Shown one piece after another: positions 1-10,394 of a stretch of 18,842 bases of DNA; position 1 is the stretch's first letter, and every line of letters begins with the position of its first letter. The stretch lies in contig DNSZ01000311.1 in NCBI GenBank assembly GCA_003500165.1, forward strand, positions 13,038 through 31,879. The letters are read 5' to 3'. The position numbers and the translations under genes are program-made. A model generated the notes under the pieces. That model did not search any database, was not told where the DNA came from, and saw only the letters and a program-made list of their open reading frames with translations. Origin of the DNA: Paracoccaceae bacterium (lineage in GTDB: Bacteria; Pseudomonadota; Alphaproteobacteria; Rhodobacterales; Rhodobacteraceae).

Positions 1-5
1 GACCC

Positions 6-2147
<2,142 letters not shown>

Positions 2148-2186
2148 CCGCGCCGCGGACGCAGCAACGACCCCAAGGAGGCCACG

Positions 2187-3362
<1,176 letters not shown>

Positions 3363-3377
3363 TCGATCGACAGGATC

Positions 3378-3405
3378 GCGGGGCGGACGACATCGCCCGC
3401 CCCGC
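3378..3405 (+). terminator. GC-rich hairpin after tuf, no T-tract
   Basis: A perfect 9-bp inverted repeat (GCGGGGCGG at 3378-3386 with CCGCCCCGC at 3397-3405) and a 10-nt loop sits 16 nt after the tuf stop. No run of T follows, so it is not a canonical intrinsic terminator. It may attenuate or protect the 3' end between the str and S10 segments. Confidence 0.4.
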
Positions 3406-3430
3406 CCAGGAAACAGGAATGGGGTCCGAT

Positions 3431-3447
3431 GTGGGGATGCTCCCCAC
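3431..3447 (+). promoter_or_regulatory. Small perfect hairpin in the rpsJ leader
   Basis: GTGGGGA (3431-3437) pairs perfectly with TCCCCAC (3441-3447) across a 3-nt loop, 34 nt before the rpsJ start. In gamma-proteobacteria the S10 leader is folded and controlled by L4. This hairpin is far shorter, and I infer only that it is a structured leader element or a spacer hairpin. Confidence 0.35.
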
Positions 3448-3481
3448 CTCTCGGGCGGAACACCCCCGGAAAGGCATCGCC

Positions 3482-3796
3482 ATGGCCCTGCAAAGCCAGA
3501 ACATACGCATCCGCCTCAAGGCGTTCGATTTCCGCGTGCTGGACGCCAGCACCAAGGAGATCGTGAACACGGCCAAACGGACCGGTGCGCAGGTACGCGG
3601 GCCGATCCCGCTGCCCAACAAGATCGAGAAGTTCACCGTTCTGCGCGGCCCGCATATCGACAAGAAAAGCCGCGAACAGTTCGAGATGCGCACCCACAAG
3701 CGGCTGCTCGACATCGTCGATCCCACGCCGCAAACGGTCGATGCGCTGATGAAGCTCGACCTGGCCGCGGGTGTGGATGTCGAGATCAAGGTCTGA
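3482..3796 (+). CDS. rpsJ: 30S ribosomal protein S10
   Basis: Component of the 30S head; in E. coli it is also NusE, the partner of NusB in antitermination. The 104-aa protein begins MALQSQNIRIRLKAFD and contains the conserved GPIPLPNK loop (near 40-47) and the EMRTHKRLLDI segment. The frame is open from 3419, but the ATG at 3482 gives the family N-terminus and has GGAAAGG just upstream, so the first 21 codons are rejected. It is the first gene of the S10 cluster and is followed by rplC after 12 nt. Confidence 0.97.
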   Translation: MALQSQNIRIRLKAFDFRVLDASTKEIVNTAKRTGAQVRGPIPLPNKIEKFTVLRGPHIDKKSREQFEMRTHKRLLDIVDPTPQTVDALMKLDLAAGVDVEIKV

Positions 3797-3808
3797 GGAG
3801 GGCAGGGC

Positions 3809-4552
3809 ATGCGCTCTGGCGTGATCGCAAGGAAGCTGGGCATGACCCGGCTGTTCATGGAAGACGGACGGCAGGTGCCGGTCACCGTGCTGGAGCTTGA
3901 CGGCTGCCAGGTGGTGGCACAGCGCACCGCCGATCGCGACGGCTATTCCGCCGTGCAGCTGGGCGCCGGCAGCGCCCGGGCGAAACGGGTCAGCCGCCCG
4001 ATGCGCGGCCATTTCGCGGCCGCCAGCGTGGCGCCCAAGCGCAAGATCGCGGAGTTCCGCGTGGCGCCCGAGAACCTGATCGATGTGGGGGCCGAGATCT
4101 CGGCCGACCACTATGTCGCCGGGCAGTATGTCGACATCTCCGGAACCTCGATCGGCAAGGGGTTCCAGGGCGGCATGAAACGGCACAATTTCGGCGGCCT
4201 GCGGGCCAGCCATGGCGTGTCGATCAGCCATCGCAGCCACGGCTCGACCGGCCAGTGCCAGGACCCGGGCCGGGTCTTCAAGGGCAAGAAGATGGCCGGC
4301 CATATGGGCGCCGCGCGGGTCACCACGCAGAATCTCGAAGTGGTGCGGACCGACCCGTCGCGCGGGCTGATCATGGTCAAGGGCGCGGTGCCGGGCGCGC
4401 GCGGCGGCTGGGTCACGGTCAAGGACGCGGTGAAGAAGAAACTGCCCGAAGGTGTGCCGTTTCCCGCCGCGGTGAAGGCCGCCGAGGCCGATGTCGCGCG
4501 CAGCGCGGAAGAGGCCCCGGCAGCGACGCCGGAACAGGGAGCGGAAGCATGA
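3809..4552 (+). CDS. rplC: 50S ribosomal protein L3
   Basis: Early-assembling 23S rRNA-binding protein that reaches towards the peptidyl-transferase centre. The 247-aa protein has the GVIARKLGMTRLF start and the core loop FGGLRASHGVSISHRSHGSTGQCQDPGRVFKGKKMAGHMG (residues about 130-169), whose Gln is the N5-methylation site in E. coli L3. The Ala/Glu/Pro-rich tail after about residue 213 makes it longer than E. coli L3 (209 aa); such tails are common in alphaproteobacteria. The stop overlaps the rplD start as ATGA, implying translational coupling. Confidence 0.98.
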   Translation: MRSGVIARKLGMTRLFMEDGRQVPVTVLELDGCQVVAQRTADRDGYSAVQLGAGSARAKRVSRPMRGHFAAASVAPKRKIAEFRVAPENLIDVGAEISADHYVAGQYVDISGTSIGKGFQGGMKRHNFGGLRASHGVSISHRSHGSTGQCQDPGRVFKGKKMAGHMGAARVTTQNLEVVRTDPSRGLIMVKGAVPGARGGWVTVKDAVKKKLPEGVPFPAAVKAAEADVARSAEEAPAATPEQGAEA

Positions 4553-5169
4553 AGGCCGAAGTCATCACGCTCGAAAAGGGCGCTGCGGGCGAGATCGAAC
4601 TCGACGACGCGATCTTCGGGCTCGAGCCGCGCGCGGACATCCTGCACCGGGTGGTGCGCTGGCAACGGGCCCGCGCCCAGGCCGGCACGCACAAGGTCAA
4701 GACCCGGTCTGAAACGAGCTACAGCTCGAAGAAGATCTACCGGCAGAAGGGCACCGGTGGTGCTCGCCATGGCGACCGCAACGCGCCGATCTTCCGCAAG
4801 GGCGGCGTCTACAAGGGACCGGTGCCGCGCAGCCACGCCCATGACCTGCCCAAGAAGGTGCGCAAGCTGGGCCTGAAGCATGCCCTTTCCGCCAAGGTGG
4901 CGAAGGGCGAACTGGTGGTGCTCGACGCGGCCACCCTGGCCGAGCCGAAGACCGGGGCGCTGGCCAGGGCGATCGCCGCGCTGGGCTGGCGGCGGGCGCT
5001 GGTGATCGACGGCGCAGAGGTCGATGCGAATTTCGACCGTGCGGCGCGGAACATTCCGGGGCTCGACGTGCTGCCGGGTCAGGGCGCGAATGTCTACGAC
5101 ATCCTGCGCCGCGACACGCTGGTGGTGACGCGGGCCGGCATCGAGGCGCTGGAGGCGCGGCTGAAATGA
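4549..5169 (+). CDS. rplD: 50S ribosomal protein L4
   Basis: Binds 23S rRNA and lines the exit tunnel through its long loop; in E. coli it also represses its own operon. The 206-aa protein shows the L4 loop signature SSKKIYRQKGTGGARHGD followed by the PIFRKGG segment, and ends in the usual C-terminal Rossmann-like part (NVYDILRRDTLVVTRAGIEALEARL). The start is within ATGA shared with the rplC stop, and its own stop overlaps rplW in the same way. The frame is open upstream, but only this ATG gives the family N-terminus. Confidence 0.98.
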   Translation: MKAEVITLEKGAAGEIELDDAIFGLEPRADILHRVVRWQRARAQAGTHKVKTRSETSYSSKKIYRQKGTGGARHGDRNAPIFRKGGVYKGPVPRSHAHDLPKKVRKLGLKHALSAKVAKGELVVLDAATLAEPKTGALARAIAALGWRRALVIDGAEVDANFDRAARNIPGLDVLPGQGANVYDILRRDTLVVTRAGIEALEARLK

Positions 5170-5462
5170 GCGTGAAGCCCGAATATTACGATGTGATCCG
5201 CCGACCGGTGATCACCGAAAAGGCGACCATGGCCTCGGAACAGAATGCCGTGGTGTTCGAGGTCGCCATCGATGCGGCCAAGCCCGCGATCAAGGAAGCG
5301 GTCGAGGCGCTGTTCAACGTCAAGGTCAAGGCGGTCAACACCGCCGTCGCCAAGGGCAAGCAGAAGCGGTTCCGCGGCATCATGGGCCGCCGGAAGGACG
5401 TGAAGAAGGCCTATGTGACGCTCGAAGAGGGCAACACGATCGACGTGTCGACCGGGTTGTAG
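5166..5462 (+). CDS. rplW: 50S ribosomal protein L23
   Basis: Sits at the exit of the peptide tunnel and is the docking site for trigger factor and SRP. The 98-aa protein has YYDVIRRPVITEKATM at the start and the FNVKVKAVNT core with the basic KQKRFRGIMGRRKDVKKAYV stretch, typical of bacterial L23. It overlaps rplD by 4 nt. A 72-nt spacer separates it from rplB, longer than the other spacers in this block. Confidence 0.97.
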   Translation: MSVKPEYYDVIRRPVITEKATMASEQNAVVFEVAIDAAKPAIKEAVEALFNVKVKAVNTAVAKGKQKRFRGIMGRRKDVKKAYVTLEEGNTIDVSTGL

Positions 5463-5534
5463 GGGCCCGGCCCCACCGCGGAAGACTGATGAAACCGGAC
5501 CGCAAGGTCCCAAGGCAGACGGAAGACAGGAAGC

Positions 5535-6374
5535 ATGGCACTCAAGTCGTACAAACCGACGACGCCGGGCCAGCGCGGGCTGGTGCTGATCGACCGTTCG
5601 GAGCTTTGGAAAGGCCGGCCCGTGAAGTCCCTCACCGAGGGGCTTTCGAAATCGGGCGGCCGGAACAACACCGGACGGATCACCGCGCGGCGCCGCGGCG
5701 GCGGGGCGAAGCGGCTTTACCGCATCGTCGATTTCAAGCGCACGAAACACGATGTCCCGGCCACGGTCGAACGCATCGAATACGACCCGAACCGGTCGGC
5801 CTTCATCGCGCTTCTGCGCTATGAGGATGGCGAGCAGGCCTATATCCTCGCCCCGCAGCGGCTGGGTGCCGGGGACAAGGTGGTCGCCGGCGCCAAGGTC
5901 GACGTGAAGCCGGGCAATGCGATGCCGTTCACCGGCATGCCGATCGGCACCATCGTCCACAATATCGAGCTGAAGCCCGGCAAGGGCGGGCAGATCGCCC
6001 GGGCTGCGGGCGCCTATGCCCAGTTCATCGGCCGCGATGGCGGCTATGCGCAGCTGCGGCTTGGCTCGGGCGAGGTGCGGATGGTCCGTCAGGAATGCAT
6101 GGCGACCGTCGGTGCGGTGTCGAACGCCGACCATTCGAACCAGAATCTGGGCAAGGCCGGCCGTAACCGCCATTTCGGCAAGCGTCCCAGCGTCCGCGGC
6201 GTGGTAATGAACCCGATCGACCACCCGCATGGCGGCGGCGAGGGCCGCACCAGCGGCGGGCGCCACCCGGTCACCCCCTGGGGCAAGCCCACCAAGGGCA
6301 AGCGCACCCGGTCGAACAAGGCGACCGACAAGTTCATCATCCGGTCGCGCCACGCGCGCAAGAAGAGGCGGTAA
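5535..6374 (+). CDS. rplB: 50S ribosomal protein L2
   Basis: Among the most conserved 23S rRNA-binding proteins, needed for subunit association and peptidyl-transferase activity. The 279-aa protein has MALKSYKPTTPGQRGLV at the start, the GGRNNTGRITARRRGGGAKR region (about 40-59) and the C-terminal signature NPIDHPHGGGEGRTSGGRHPVTPWGKPTKG containing the functionally important His. The ATG at 5535 is preceded by a purine-rich GGAAGACAGGAAG. rpsS starts 3 nt after the stop. Confidence 0.98.
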   Translation: MALKSYKPTTPGQRGLVLIDRSELWKGRPVKSLTEGLSKSGGRNNTGRITARRRGGGAKRLYRIVDFKRTKHDVPATVERIEYDPNRSAFIALLRYEDGEQAYILAPQRLGAGDKVVAGAKVDVKPGNAMPFTGMPIGTIVHNIELKPGKGGQIARAAGAYAQFIGRDGGYAQLRLGSGEVRMVRQECMATVGAVSNADHSNQNLGKAGRNRHFGKRPSVRGVVMNPIDHPHGGGEGRTSGGRHPVTPWGKPTKGKRTRSNKATDKFIIRSRHARKKRR

Positions 6375-6377
6375 ACC

Positions 6378-6656
6378 ATGGCACGTTCTGTCTGGAAGGG
6401 GCCCTTCGTCGACCTGCACGTCCTGAAAAAGGCCGAGAAGGTGCGCGAATCGGGCCGCAACGAGGTCATCAAGACCTGGTCGCGCCGCTCCACCATTCTG
6501 CCGCAATTCGTCGGCCTGACCTTCGGGGTGCATAACGGCAAGAAGCATGTCCCGGTTCTGGTGACCGAGGACATGATCGGCCAGAAGCTGGGCGAATACG
6601 CCCCCACCCGCACCTATTACGGCCATGCCGCCGACAAGAAAGCGAAACGGAAATAG
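6378..6656 (+). CDS. rpsS: 30S ribosomal protein S19
   Basis: 30S head protein that contacts S13 and lies near the A site. The 92-aa protein is full length, starting MARSVWKGPFVDLHVLKK and containing the S19 signature around IKTWSRRSTILPQFVGLTFGVHNGKKHVPVLVTEDMIGQKLGEY. It lies between rplB (3 nt) and rplV (2 nt) with no room for separate control signals, so it must be co-transcribed. Confidence 0.98.
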   Translation: MARSVWKGPFVDLHVLKKAEKVRESGRNEVIKTWSRRSTILPQFVGLTFGVHNGKKHVPVLVTEDMIGQKLGEYAPTRTYYGHAADKKAKRK

Positions 6657-6658
6657 CC

Positions 6659-7039
6659 ATGGGCAAAGAACAGAACCTCCGCCGCGTGGCCGAAAACGAG
6701 GCGATGGCCAAGGCGCGCATGCTGCGCACCAGCCCGCAGAAGCTCAACCTCGTCGCCGCCATGATCCGCGGCAAGAAGGTCGACCGCGCGCTTGCCGATC
6801 TGACCTTCTCGAAGAAGCGCATCGCCGGCGACGTCAAGAAATGCCTGCAATCGGCGATCGCCAATGCCGAGAACAATCACGGTCTCGATGTCGACGATCT
6901 GATCGTCGCCGAGGCCTGGGTCGGCAAGAACCTGGTGATGAAGCGCGGCCGGCCCCGCGCCCGCGGTCGGTTTGGCCGCATCATGAAGCCGTTTTCGGAG
7001 CTGACCATCAAGGTCCGCGAGATCGAGGAGCAAGCCTGA
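6659..7039 (+). CDS. rplV: 50S ribosomal protein L22
   Basis: Binds 23S rRNA and lines the exit tunnel with its beta-hairpin. The 126-aa protein shows RMLRTSPQKLNLVAAMIRGKKVDRALADL (about 20-48) and the tunnel hairpin PRARGRFGRIMKPFSELTIKVRE (about 99-121). The N-terminal extension MGKEQNLRRVAENEAMAK is as expected for alphaproteobacteria. The TGA overlaps the rpsC ATG by one base (TGATG). Confidence 0.97.
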   Translation: MGKEQNLRRVAENEAMAKARMLRTSPQKLNLVAAMIRGKKVDRALADLTFSKKRIAGDVKKCLQSAIANAENNHGLDVDDLIVAEAWVGKNLVMKRGRPRARGRFGRIMKPFSELTIKVREIEEQA

Positions 7040-7737
7040 TGGGTCAGAAAGTCAATCCGATCGGCATGCGCCTGCAGGTCAACCGGACCTGGGACAGCCG
7101 CTGGTACGCCGACACCAAGGAATTCGGCGATCTGCTGCTCGAGGACATGAAGATCAAGGCGTTCATCCGCAAGGAATGCAAGCAGGCCGGGGTATCGCGG
7201 ATCATCATCGAACGGCCGCATCGCAAATGCCGGGTGACGATCCACACGGCGCGCCCGGGTGTGATCATCGGCAAGAAGGGCGCCGATATCGAGGTGCTGC
7301 GCAAACGCCTGGCGGCGATGACCGACAGCGAGCTGCATCTCAACATCGTCGAGGTCCGCAAGCCAGAGCTTGACGCGCAACTGGTCGCCGAATCGATCGC
7401 CCAGCAGCTGGAGCGGCGGGTCAGCTTTCGCCGCGCGATGAAGCGGTCGGTGCAGAACGCCATGCGGATGGGCGCAGGCGGTATCCGGGTCAATCTGGCC
7501 GGCCGTCTGGGCGGGGCCGAGATTGCCCGGACGGAATGGTACCGCGAGGGTCGCGTGCCGCTGCACACGCTGCGCGCCGATATCGACTACGCGACGGCGG
7601 AGGCCAAGACCGCCTATGGGATCATCGGCGTGAAGGTATGGATCTTCAAGGGCGAGATCATGGAACACGACCCGCAGGCGCGCGACCGCCGCCACCAGGA
7701 ATTGCAGGACGGGGCCACCCCCCGGCCGCGCCGCTGA
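7039..7737 (+). CDS. rpsC: 30S ribosomal protein S3
   Basis: Forms part of the mRNA entry channel and helicase activity of the 30S subunit. The 232-aa protein starts MGQKVNPIGMRLQVNRTWDSRWYAD, has the type-II KH motif GVIIGKKGADIEVLRK (about 74-89) and the C-terminal S3 domain (RRAMKRSVQNAMRMGAGGIRVNLAGRLGGAEIAR). The frame is open far upstream inside rplV, but the ATG at 7039 gives the family start and is coupled to the rplV stop. rplP follows after 23 nt. Confidence 0.98.
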   Translation: MGQKVNPIGMRLQVNRTWDSRWYADTKEFGDLLLEDMKIKAFIRKECKQAGVSRIIIERPHRKCRVTIHTARPGVIIGKKGADIEVLRKRLAAMTDSELHLNIVEVRKPELDAQLVAESIAQQLERRVSFRRAMKRSVQNAMRMGAGGIRVNLAGRLGGAEIARTEWYREGRVPLHTLRADIDYATAEAKTAYGIIGVKVWIFKGEIMEHDPQARDRRHQELQDGATPRPRR

Positions 7738-7760
7738 TCAGCGACTGAAGGAGCAGGACC

Positions 7761-8174
7761 ATGCTGCAACCGAAACGGACGAAGTTCCGAAAACAGCACA
7801 AGGGCCGGATCCATGGCGTCGCCAAGGGTGGATCGGACCTGACCTTCGGTCACTGGGGGCTGAAGGCCACCACGCCCGAACGGGTGACCGCCCGCCAGAT
7901 CGAGGCCGCGCGCCGCGCGCTCACCCGGCATATGAAACGCCAGGGTCGGGTGTGGATCCGCATCTTCCCCGACGTGCCGGTGTCGAAGAAACCGACCGAG
8001 GTGCGGATGGGCAAGGGCAAGGGCTCGGTCGAATACTGGGCCGCCCGGGTCAAACCCGGCCGGGTGATGTTCGAAATCGACGGCGTGGCCGAGGCGGTGG
8101 CGCGGGAGGCGCTGCGCCTTGCGGCGATGAAGCTGCCGGTGCAATCTCGGATCGTGGAGCGCGAGGACTGGTAA
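7761..8174 (+). CDS. rplP: 50S ribosomal protein L16
   Basis: 23S rRNA-binding protein near the A site, required for late 50S assembly. The 137-aa protein starts MLQPKRTKFRKQHKGR, and contains LTRHMKRQGRVWIRIFPDVPVSKKPTEVRMGKGKGSVEYW (about 54-93), which includes the Arg hydroxylated in E. coli. AAGGAG lies 7 nt before the ATG. In nearly all bacteria rpmC follows at once; here the next ribosomal gene is almost 5.4 kb away, so L16/L29 coupling is lost. Confidence 0.98.
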   Translation: MLQPKRTKFRKQHKGRIHGVAKGGSDLTFGHWGLKATTPERVTARQIEAARRALTRHMKRQGRVWIRIFPDVPVSKKPTEVRMGKGKGSVEYWAARVKPGRVMFEIDGVAEAVAREALRLAAMKLPVQSRIVEREDW

Positions 8175-8180
8175 GCGGCT

Positions 8181-8205
8181 CCCCAGTTGGGGGGCGCTGC
8201 CGCCC
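8181..8205 (+). promoter_or_regulatory. Two overlapping hairpins just after rplP
   Basis: Seven nt after the rplP stop, CCCC (8181-8184) can pair with GGGG (8189-8192) over an AGTT loop, while GGGCG (8192-8196) can pair with CGCCC (8201-8205) over CTGC. The two stems share base 8192 and compete at their junction. There is no T-tract. Position suggests an attenuator or weak stop that lowers read-through from rplP into the inserted genes; this is inference. Confidence 0.3.
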
Positions 8206-8271
8206 GTACCGGTGTCGATGCGTTCCGCCGACACGGGCGCGCGACATCGGGCGCGCTGGGAGCAAGCGCAG

Positions 8272-9210
8272 ATGATGGTATCGGCCGTCGTGCCATGCTA
8301 TAACGAAGCGGCGGGGGTCGCGGAACTGACCGACCGGTTGGCGGCCGCTCTGGAACCCTGGGCCCCCGACATCGAGATCATCCTGGTCGATGACGGCTCC
8401 GGCGACGCGACATGGCAGGAAATCGGCCGGGCCTCGGACCGCCACAAGGCCGTTCGCGGCATACGCCTGTCGGCCAACCGCGGTCACCAGATTGCCCTGA
8501 CAGCGGGGTTGGAGGTGGCGCGCGGCGATCGTGTGCTGATGCTTGATGCCGATTTGCAGGACCCGCCGGAACTGCTGCCGGACATGATGGCGATGATGGA
8601 CACGGGATATGACGTCGTCTACGGCGTGCGCCTTGTCCGGCATGGCGAAGGGATCGCAAAACGTGCCACGGCGCATCTGTTCTATCGGTTCCTCAACTGG
8701 CTTTCCGACGTGCCGATCCCCAAGGACACCGGTGACTTTCGACTGGTGAACCGCCGGGCCCTCGATGCGGTGCTGGCCATGCCCGAACGAAGCCGGTTCG
8801 TGCGCGGGATGTTCGCCTGGGTCGGCTTTGCGCAAATCGGCCTGACCTACGAGCGGCAGCCACGACGTTCGGGGGAGACCAAATACGATCTGGCCGCCAT
8901 GTCGCGGCTCGCTTGGGACGCCATAACGGGCTTTTCCAGTCATCCACTGCGTATCGCGATGCGCATGGCCGTATTTTGCGGGTTCCTGTCTGTTGCGCTC
9001 ATCCTGTATGTCTTCACGACATTTGCGTCGGGAAACACGGTTCCGGGTTGGGCCTCGATCGTCACGGCGGTCAGCTTTTTCTCGGCGATCCAGCTGTTTG
9101 TCCTCGCTGTCATCGGTGAATACCTTGGCCGGATATACATAGAAGAGAAGGCACGACCACTTTACTTCGTTTCGGGTCGCGTCGGATTTGCCAAGAAGCC
9201 GATGAACTAG
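8272..9210 (+). CDS. GtrB/DPM1-type polyprenyl-phosphate glycosyltransferase (GT2)
   Basis: Predicted membrane-bound GT2 enzyme that transfers a sugar from a nucleotide donor to undecaprenyl phosphate on the cytoplasmic face. The 312-aa protein has the GT-A fold motifs VPCYNEA (7-13), VDDGSGD (39-45) and the metal-binding DADLQDPP (92-99), then GDFRLVNRRA and SGETKY (200-205). Two C-terminal helices follow (about 229-250 and 259-284), ending in the family hallmark IGEYLGRIYIEEKARP. Start: the frame is open from 8212 (GTG), but GGGAG at 8258-8262 serves the ATG at 8272, which also gives the family N-terminus. It is the first gene of the inserted cluster and runs into a GtrA-like gene after 10 nt. 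The sugar cannot be told from sequence. Confidence 0.9.
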   Translation: MMVSAVVPCYNEAAGVAELTDRLAAALEPWAPDIEIILVDDGSGDATWQEIGRASDRHKAVRGIRLSANRGHQIALTAGLEVARGDRVLMLDADLQDPPELLPDMMAMMDTGYDVVYGVRLVRHGEGIAKRATAHLFYRFLNWLSDVPIPKDTGDFRLVNRRALDAVLAMPERSRFVRGMFAWVGFAQIGLTYERQPRRSGETKYDLAAMSRLAWDAITGFSSHPLRIAMRMAVFCGFLSVALILYVFTTFASGNTVPGWASIVTAVSFFSAIQLFVLAVIGEYLGRIYIEEKARPLYFVSGRVGFAKKPMN

Positions 9211-9220
9211 GAAAGAAAAG

Positions 9221-9619
9221 ATGATACATGCGAGTATTGTACGATTTGCGATCGTTGGAATGGGAACTGCCATTATATATATAGCTCTGTTCACCGGTCT
9301 TGCCGGGATCGACACGCCCACGGCGCTCGCAAATATAGCCGCATTCTCCATCGCCATTGCTTTCCAGTACCTTGGCCATTCAATCTGGACATTCCAAAAC
9401 CGTTTCATGTCCGCATCTTCAGTATATCGTTTCGCCATGACTATAATCCTCGGCCTCGGGGTTTCGACGCTTATCGTATCGGTCGTTGGGCCGAGTTTGA
9501 ATCTCTCCCATTTTTCATCGGCGCTTATCGTGCAGGTCGTCTTGCCTGTCATTAACTATATTCTGTTTCGATTTTGGGTCTTCGTCTCCACCTCGCATAG
9601 GGCGGCTGGAGACCAATGA
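9221..9619 (+). CDS. GtrA-like small membrane protein (putative polyprenyl-P-sugar flippase)
   Basis: The 132-aa protein has four hydrophobic helices (about 5-27, 31-51, 70-91, 97-122) with the GtrA-family pattern RFAIVGMGTAIIYIALF at the N-terminus, YLGHSIWTFQNRF between helices 2 and 3, and NYILFRFWVF near the end. In phage O-antigen systems GtrA is thought to flip the GtrB product (undecaprenyl-P-sugar) to the periplasm. Direct adjacency to a GtrB-type gene supports this. GGAAAGAAAAG precedes the ATG. The stop overlaps the next start as ATGA, so the two are probably translationally coupled. The DNA here is visibly AT-richer than the ribosomal genes. Confidence 0.85.
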   Translation: MIHASIVRFAIVGMGTAIIYIALFTGLAGIDTPTALANIAAFSIAIAFQYLGHSIWTFQNRFMSASSVYRFAMTIILGLGVSTLIVSVVGPSLNLSHFSSALIVQVVLPVINYILFRFWVFVSTSHRAAGDQ

Positions 9620-10380
9620 ATAAGGGCTCCAAAATCTACTCTGCGGAGTATTTTGACTACGTTGACCTAAAATCCAGTAATTCCGCACGTATTGTGGTTC
9701 CCTTGTTGATGTCATGGATGAGTTGCCGGAGTGTAGCTGATTTTGGATGTGGCCGGGGTGTTTGGCTGTCCGAATGGGCAGCGGCCGGCGTTGCGGATAT
9801 CCGGGGCATAGATGGCCCATACGTAAACCAGGAGAGGCTCTATATCCCTCGCGCCGACTTCCTTGCGCATGACCTGACGTCACCATTAGATCTTGGTAGA
9901 CGGTTCGATCTCGTGCAATCGCTGGAGGTGGCGGAGCATCTCCCTCCTTATGCTGCATCAGCCTTTGTTGAGCTTCTTGTGAAACATGCACCGTTAGTCG
10001 TGTTCTCTGCAGCTGTGCCGGGTCAAGGCGGCGAATCGCACTTGAACGAGCGGCCACTTCACTATTGGCAGGGGCTCTTTCGGCAGCACAACTACTTTGC
10101 TTTGGACTGTATTCGCCCCCATATCCGCACGATCCGGGAAATTGAACCGTGGTATCGCTTCAACATGATACTTTATGGCGCTGAGTCCGCGATTGCGGCT
10201 CTTCCTTCAACGGTTCAGGCGTTTCGCATTCCGGAAGGTGCGCGTTTAAGGTCAGCCGGCGACGCATTGTGGTACGCGCGGCGCGCTGGCCTTTCGCTGT
10301 TGCCGCGACCGGCCGTTTCCGCTCTCGCACGTGCGCATTCCAGAATTCTTGCTTCTTCGGCTCGCGGTCGTCGGGGATAG
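9616..10380 (+). CDS. Class I SAM-dependent methyltransferase
   Basis: The 254-aa soluble protein has a Rossmann methyltransferase core: SAM-binding motif VADFGCGRGVW (40-50), an acidic position after strand 2 (GIDGPYV, 64-70) and DLVQSLEVAEHL (98-109). A distinctive GQGGESHLNERPLHYWQGLF segment (136-155) matches, as I recall, methyltransferases of polysaccharide and glycan clusters (H-x-N-E...YW pattern). The substrate is unknown; from context I infer a sugar or glycan group. It is coupled to the GtrA-like gene by an ATGA overlap. Codon use includes A/T-ending codons rare in the neighbouring ribosomal genes. The last 60 residues are Arg/Ala-rich and less family-like. Confidence 0.82.
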   Translation: MNKGSKIYSAEYFDYVDLKSSNSARIVVPLLMSWMSCRSVADFGCGRGVWLSEWAAAGVADIRGIDGPYVNQERLYIPRADFLAHDLTSPLDLGRRFDLVQSLEVAEHLPPYAASAFVELLVKHAPLVVFSAAVPGQGGESHLNERPLHYWQGLFRQHNYFALDCIRPHIRTIREIEPWYRFNMILYGAESAIAALPSTVQAFRIPEGARLRSAGDALWYARRAGLSLLPRPAVSALARAHSRILASSARGRRG

Positions 10381-10394
10381 GGCTTTGCCGCGAA

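Noticed and set aside
5094..6626. A 510-codon open frame on the - strand
   Set aside because: It lies fully opposite rplW, rplB and rpsS, which are certain. Long antisense frames are expected at this GC content.
8050..9552. A 500-codon open frame on the - strand
   Set aside because: It crosses the end of rplP, the GT2 gene and the GtrA-like gene and has no recognisable motifs or sensible start; the + strand genes explain the region.
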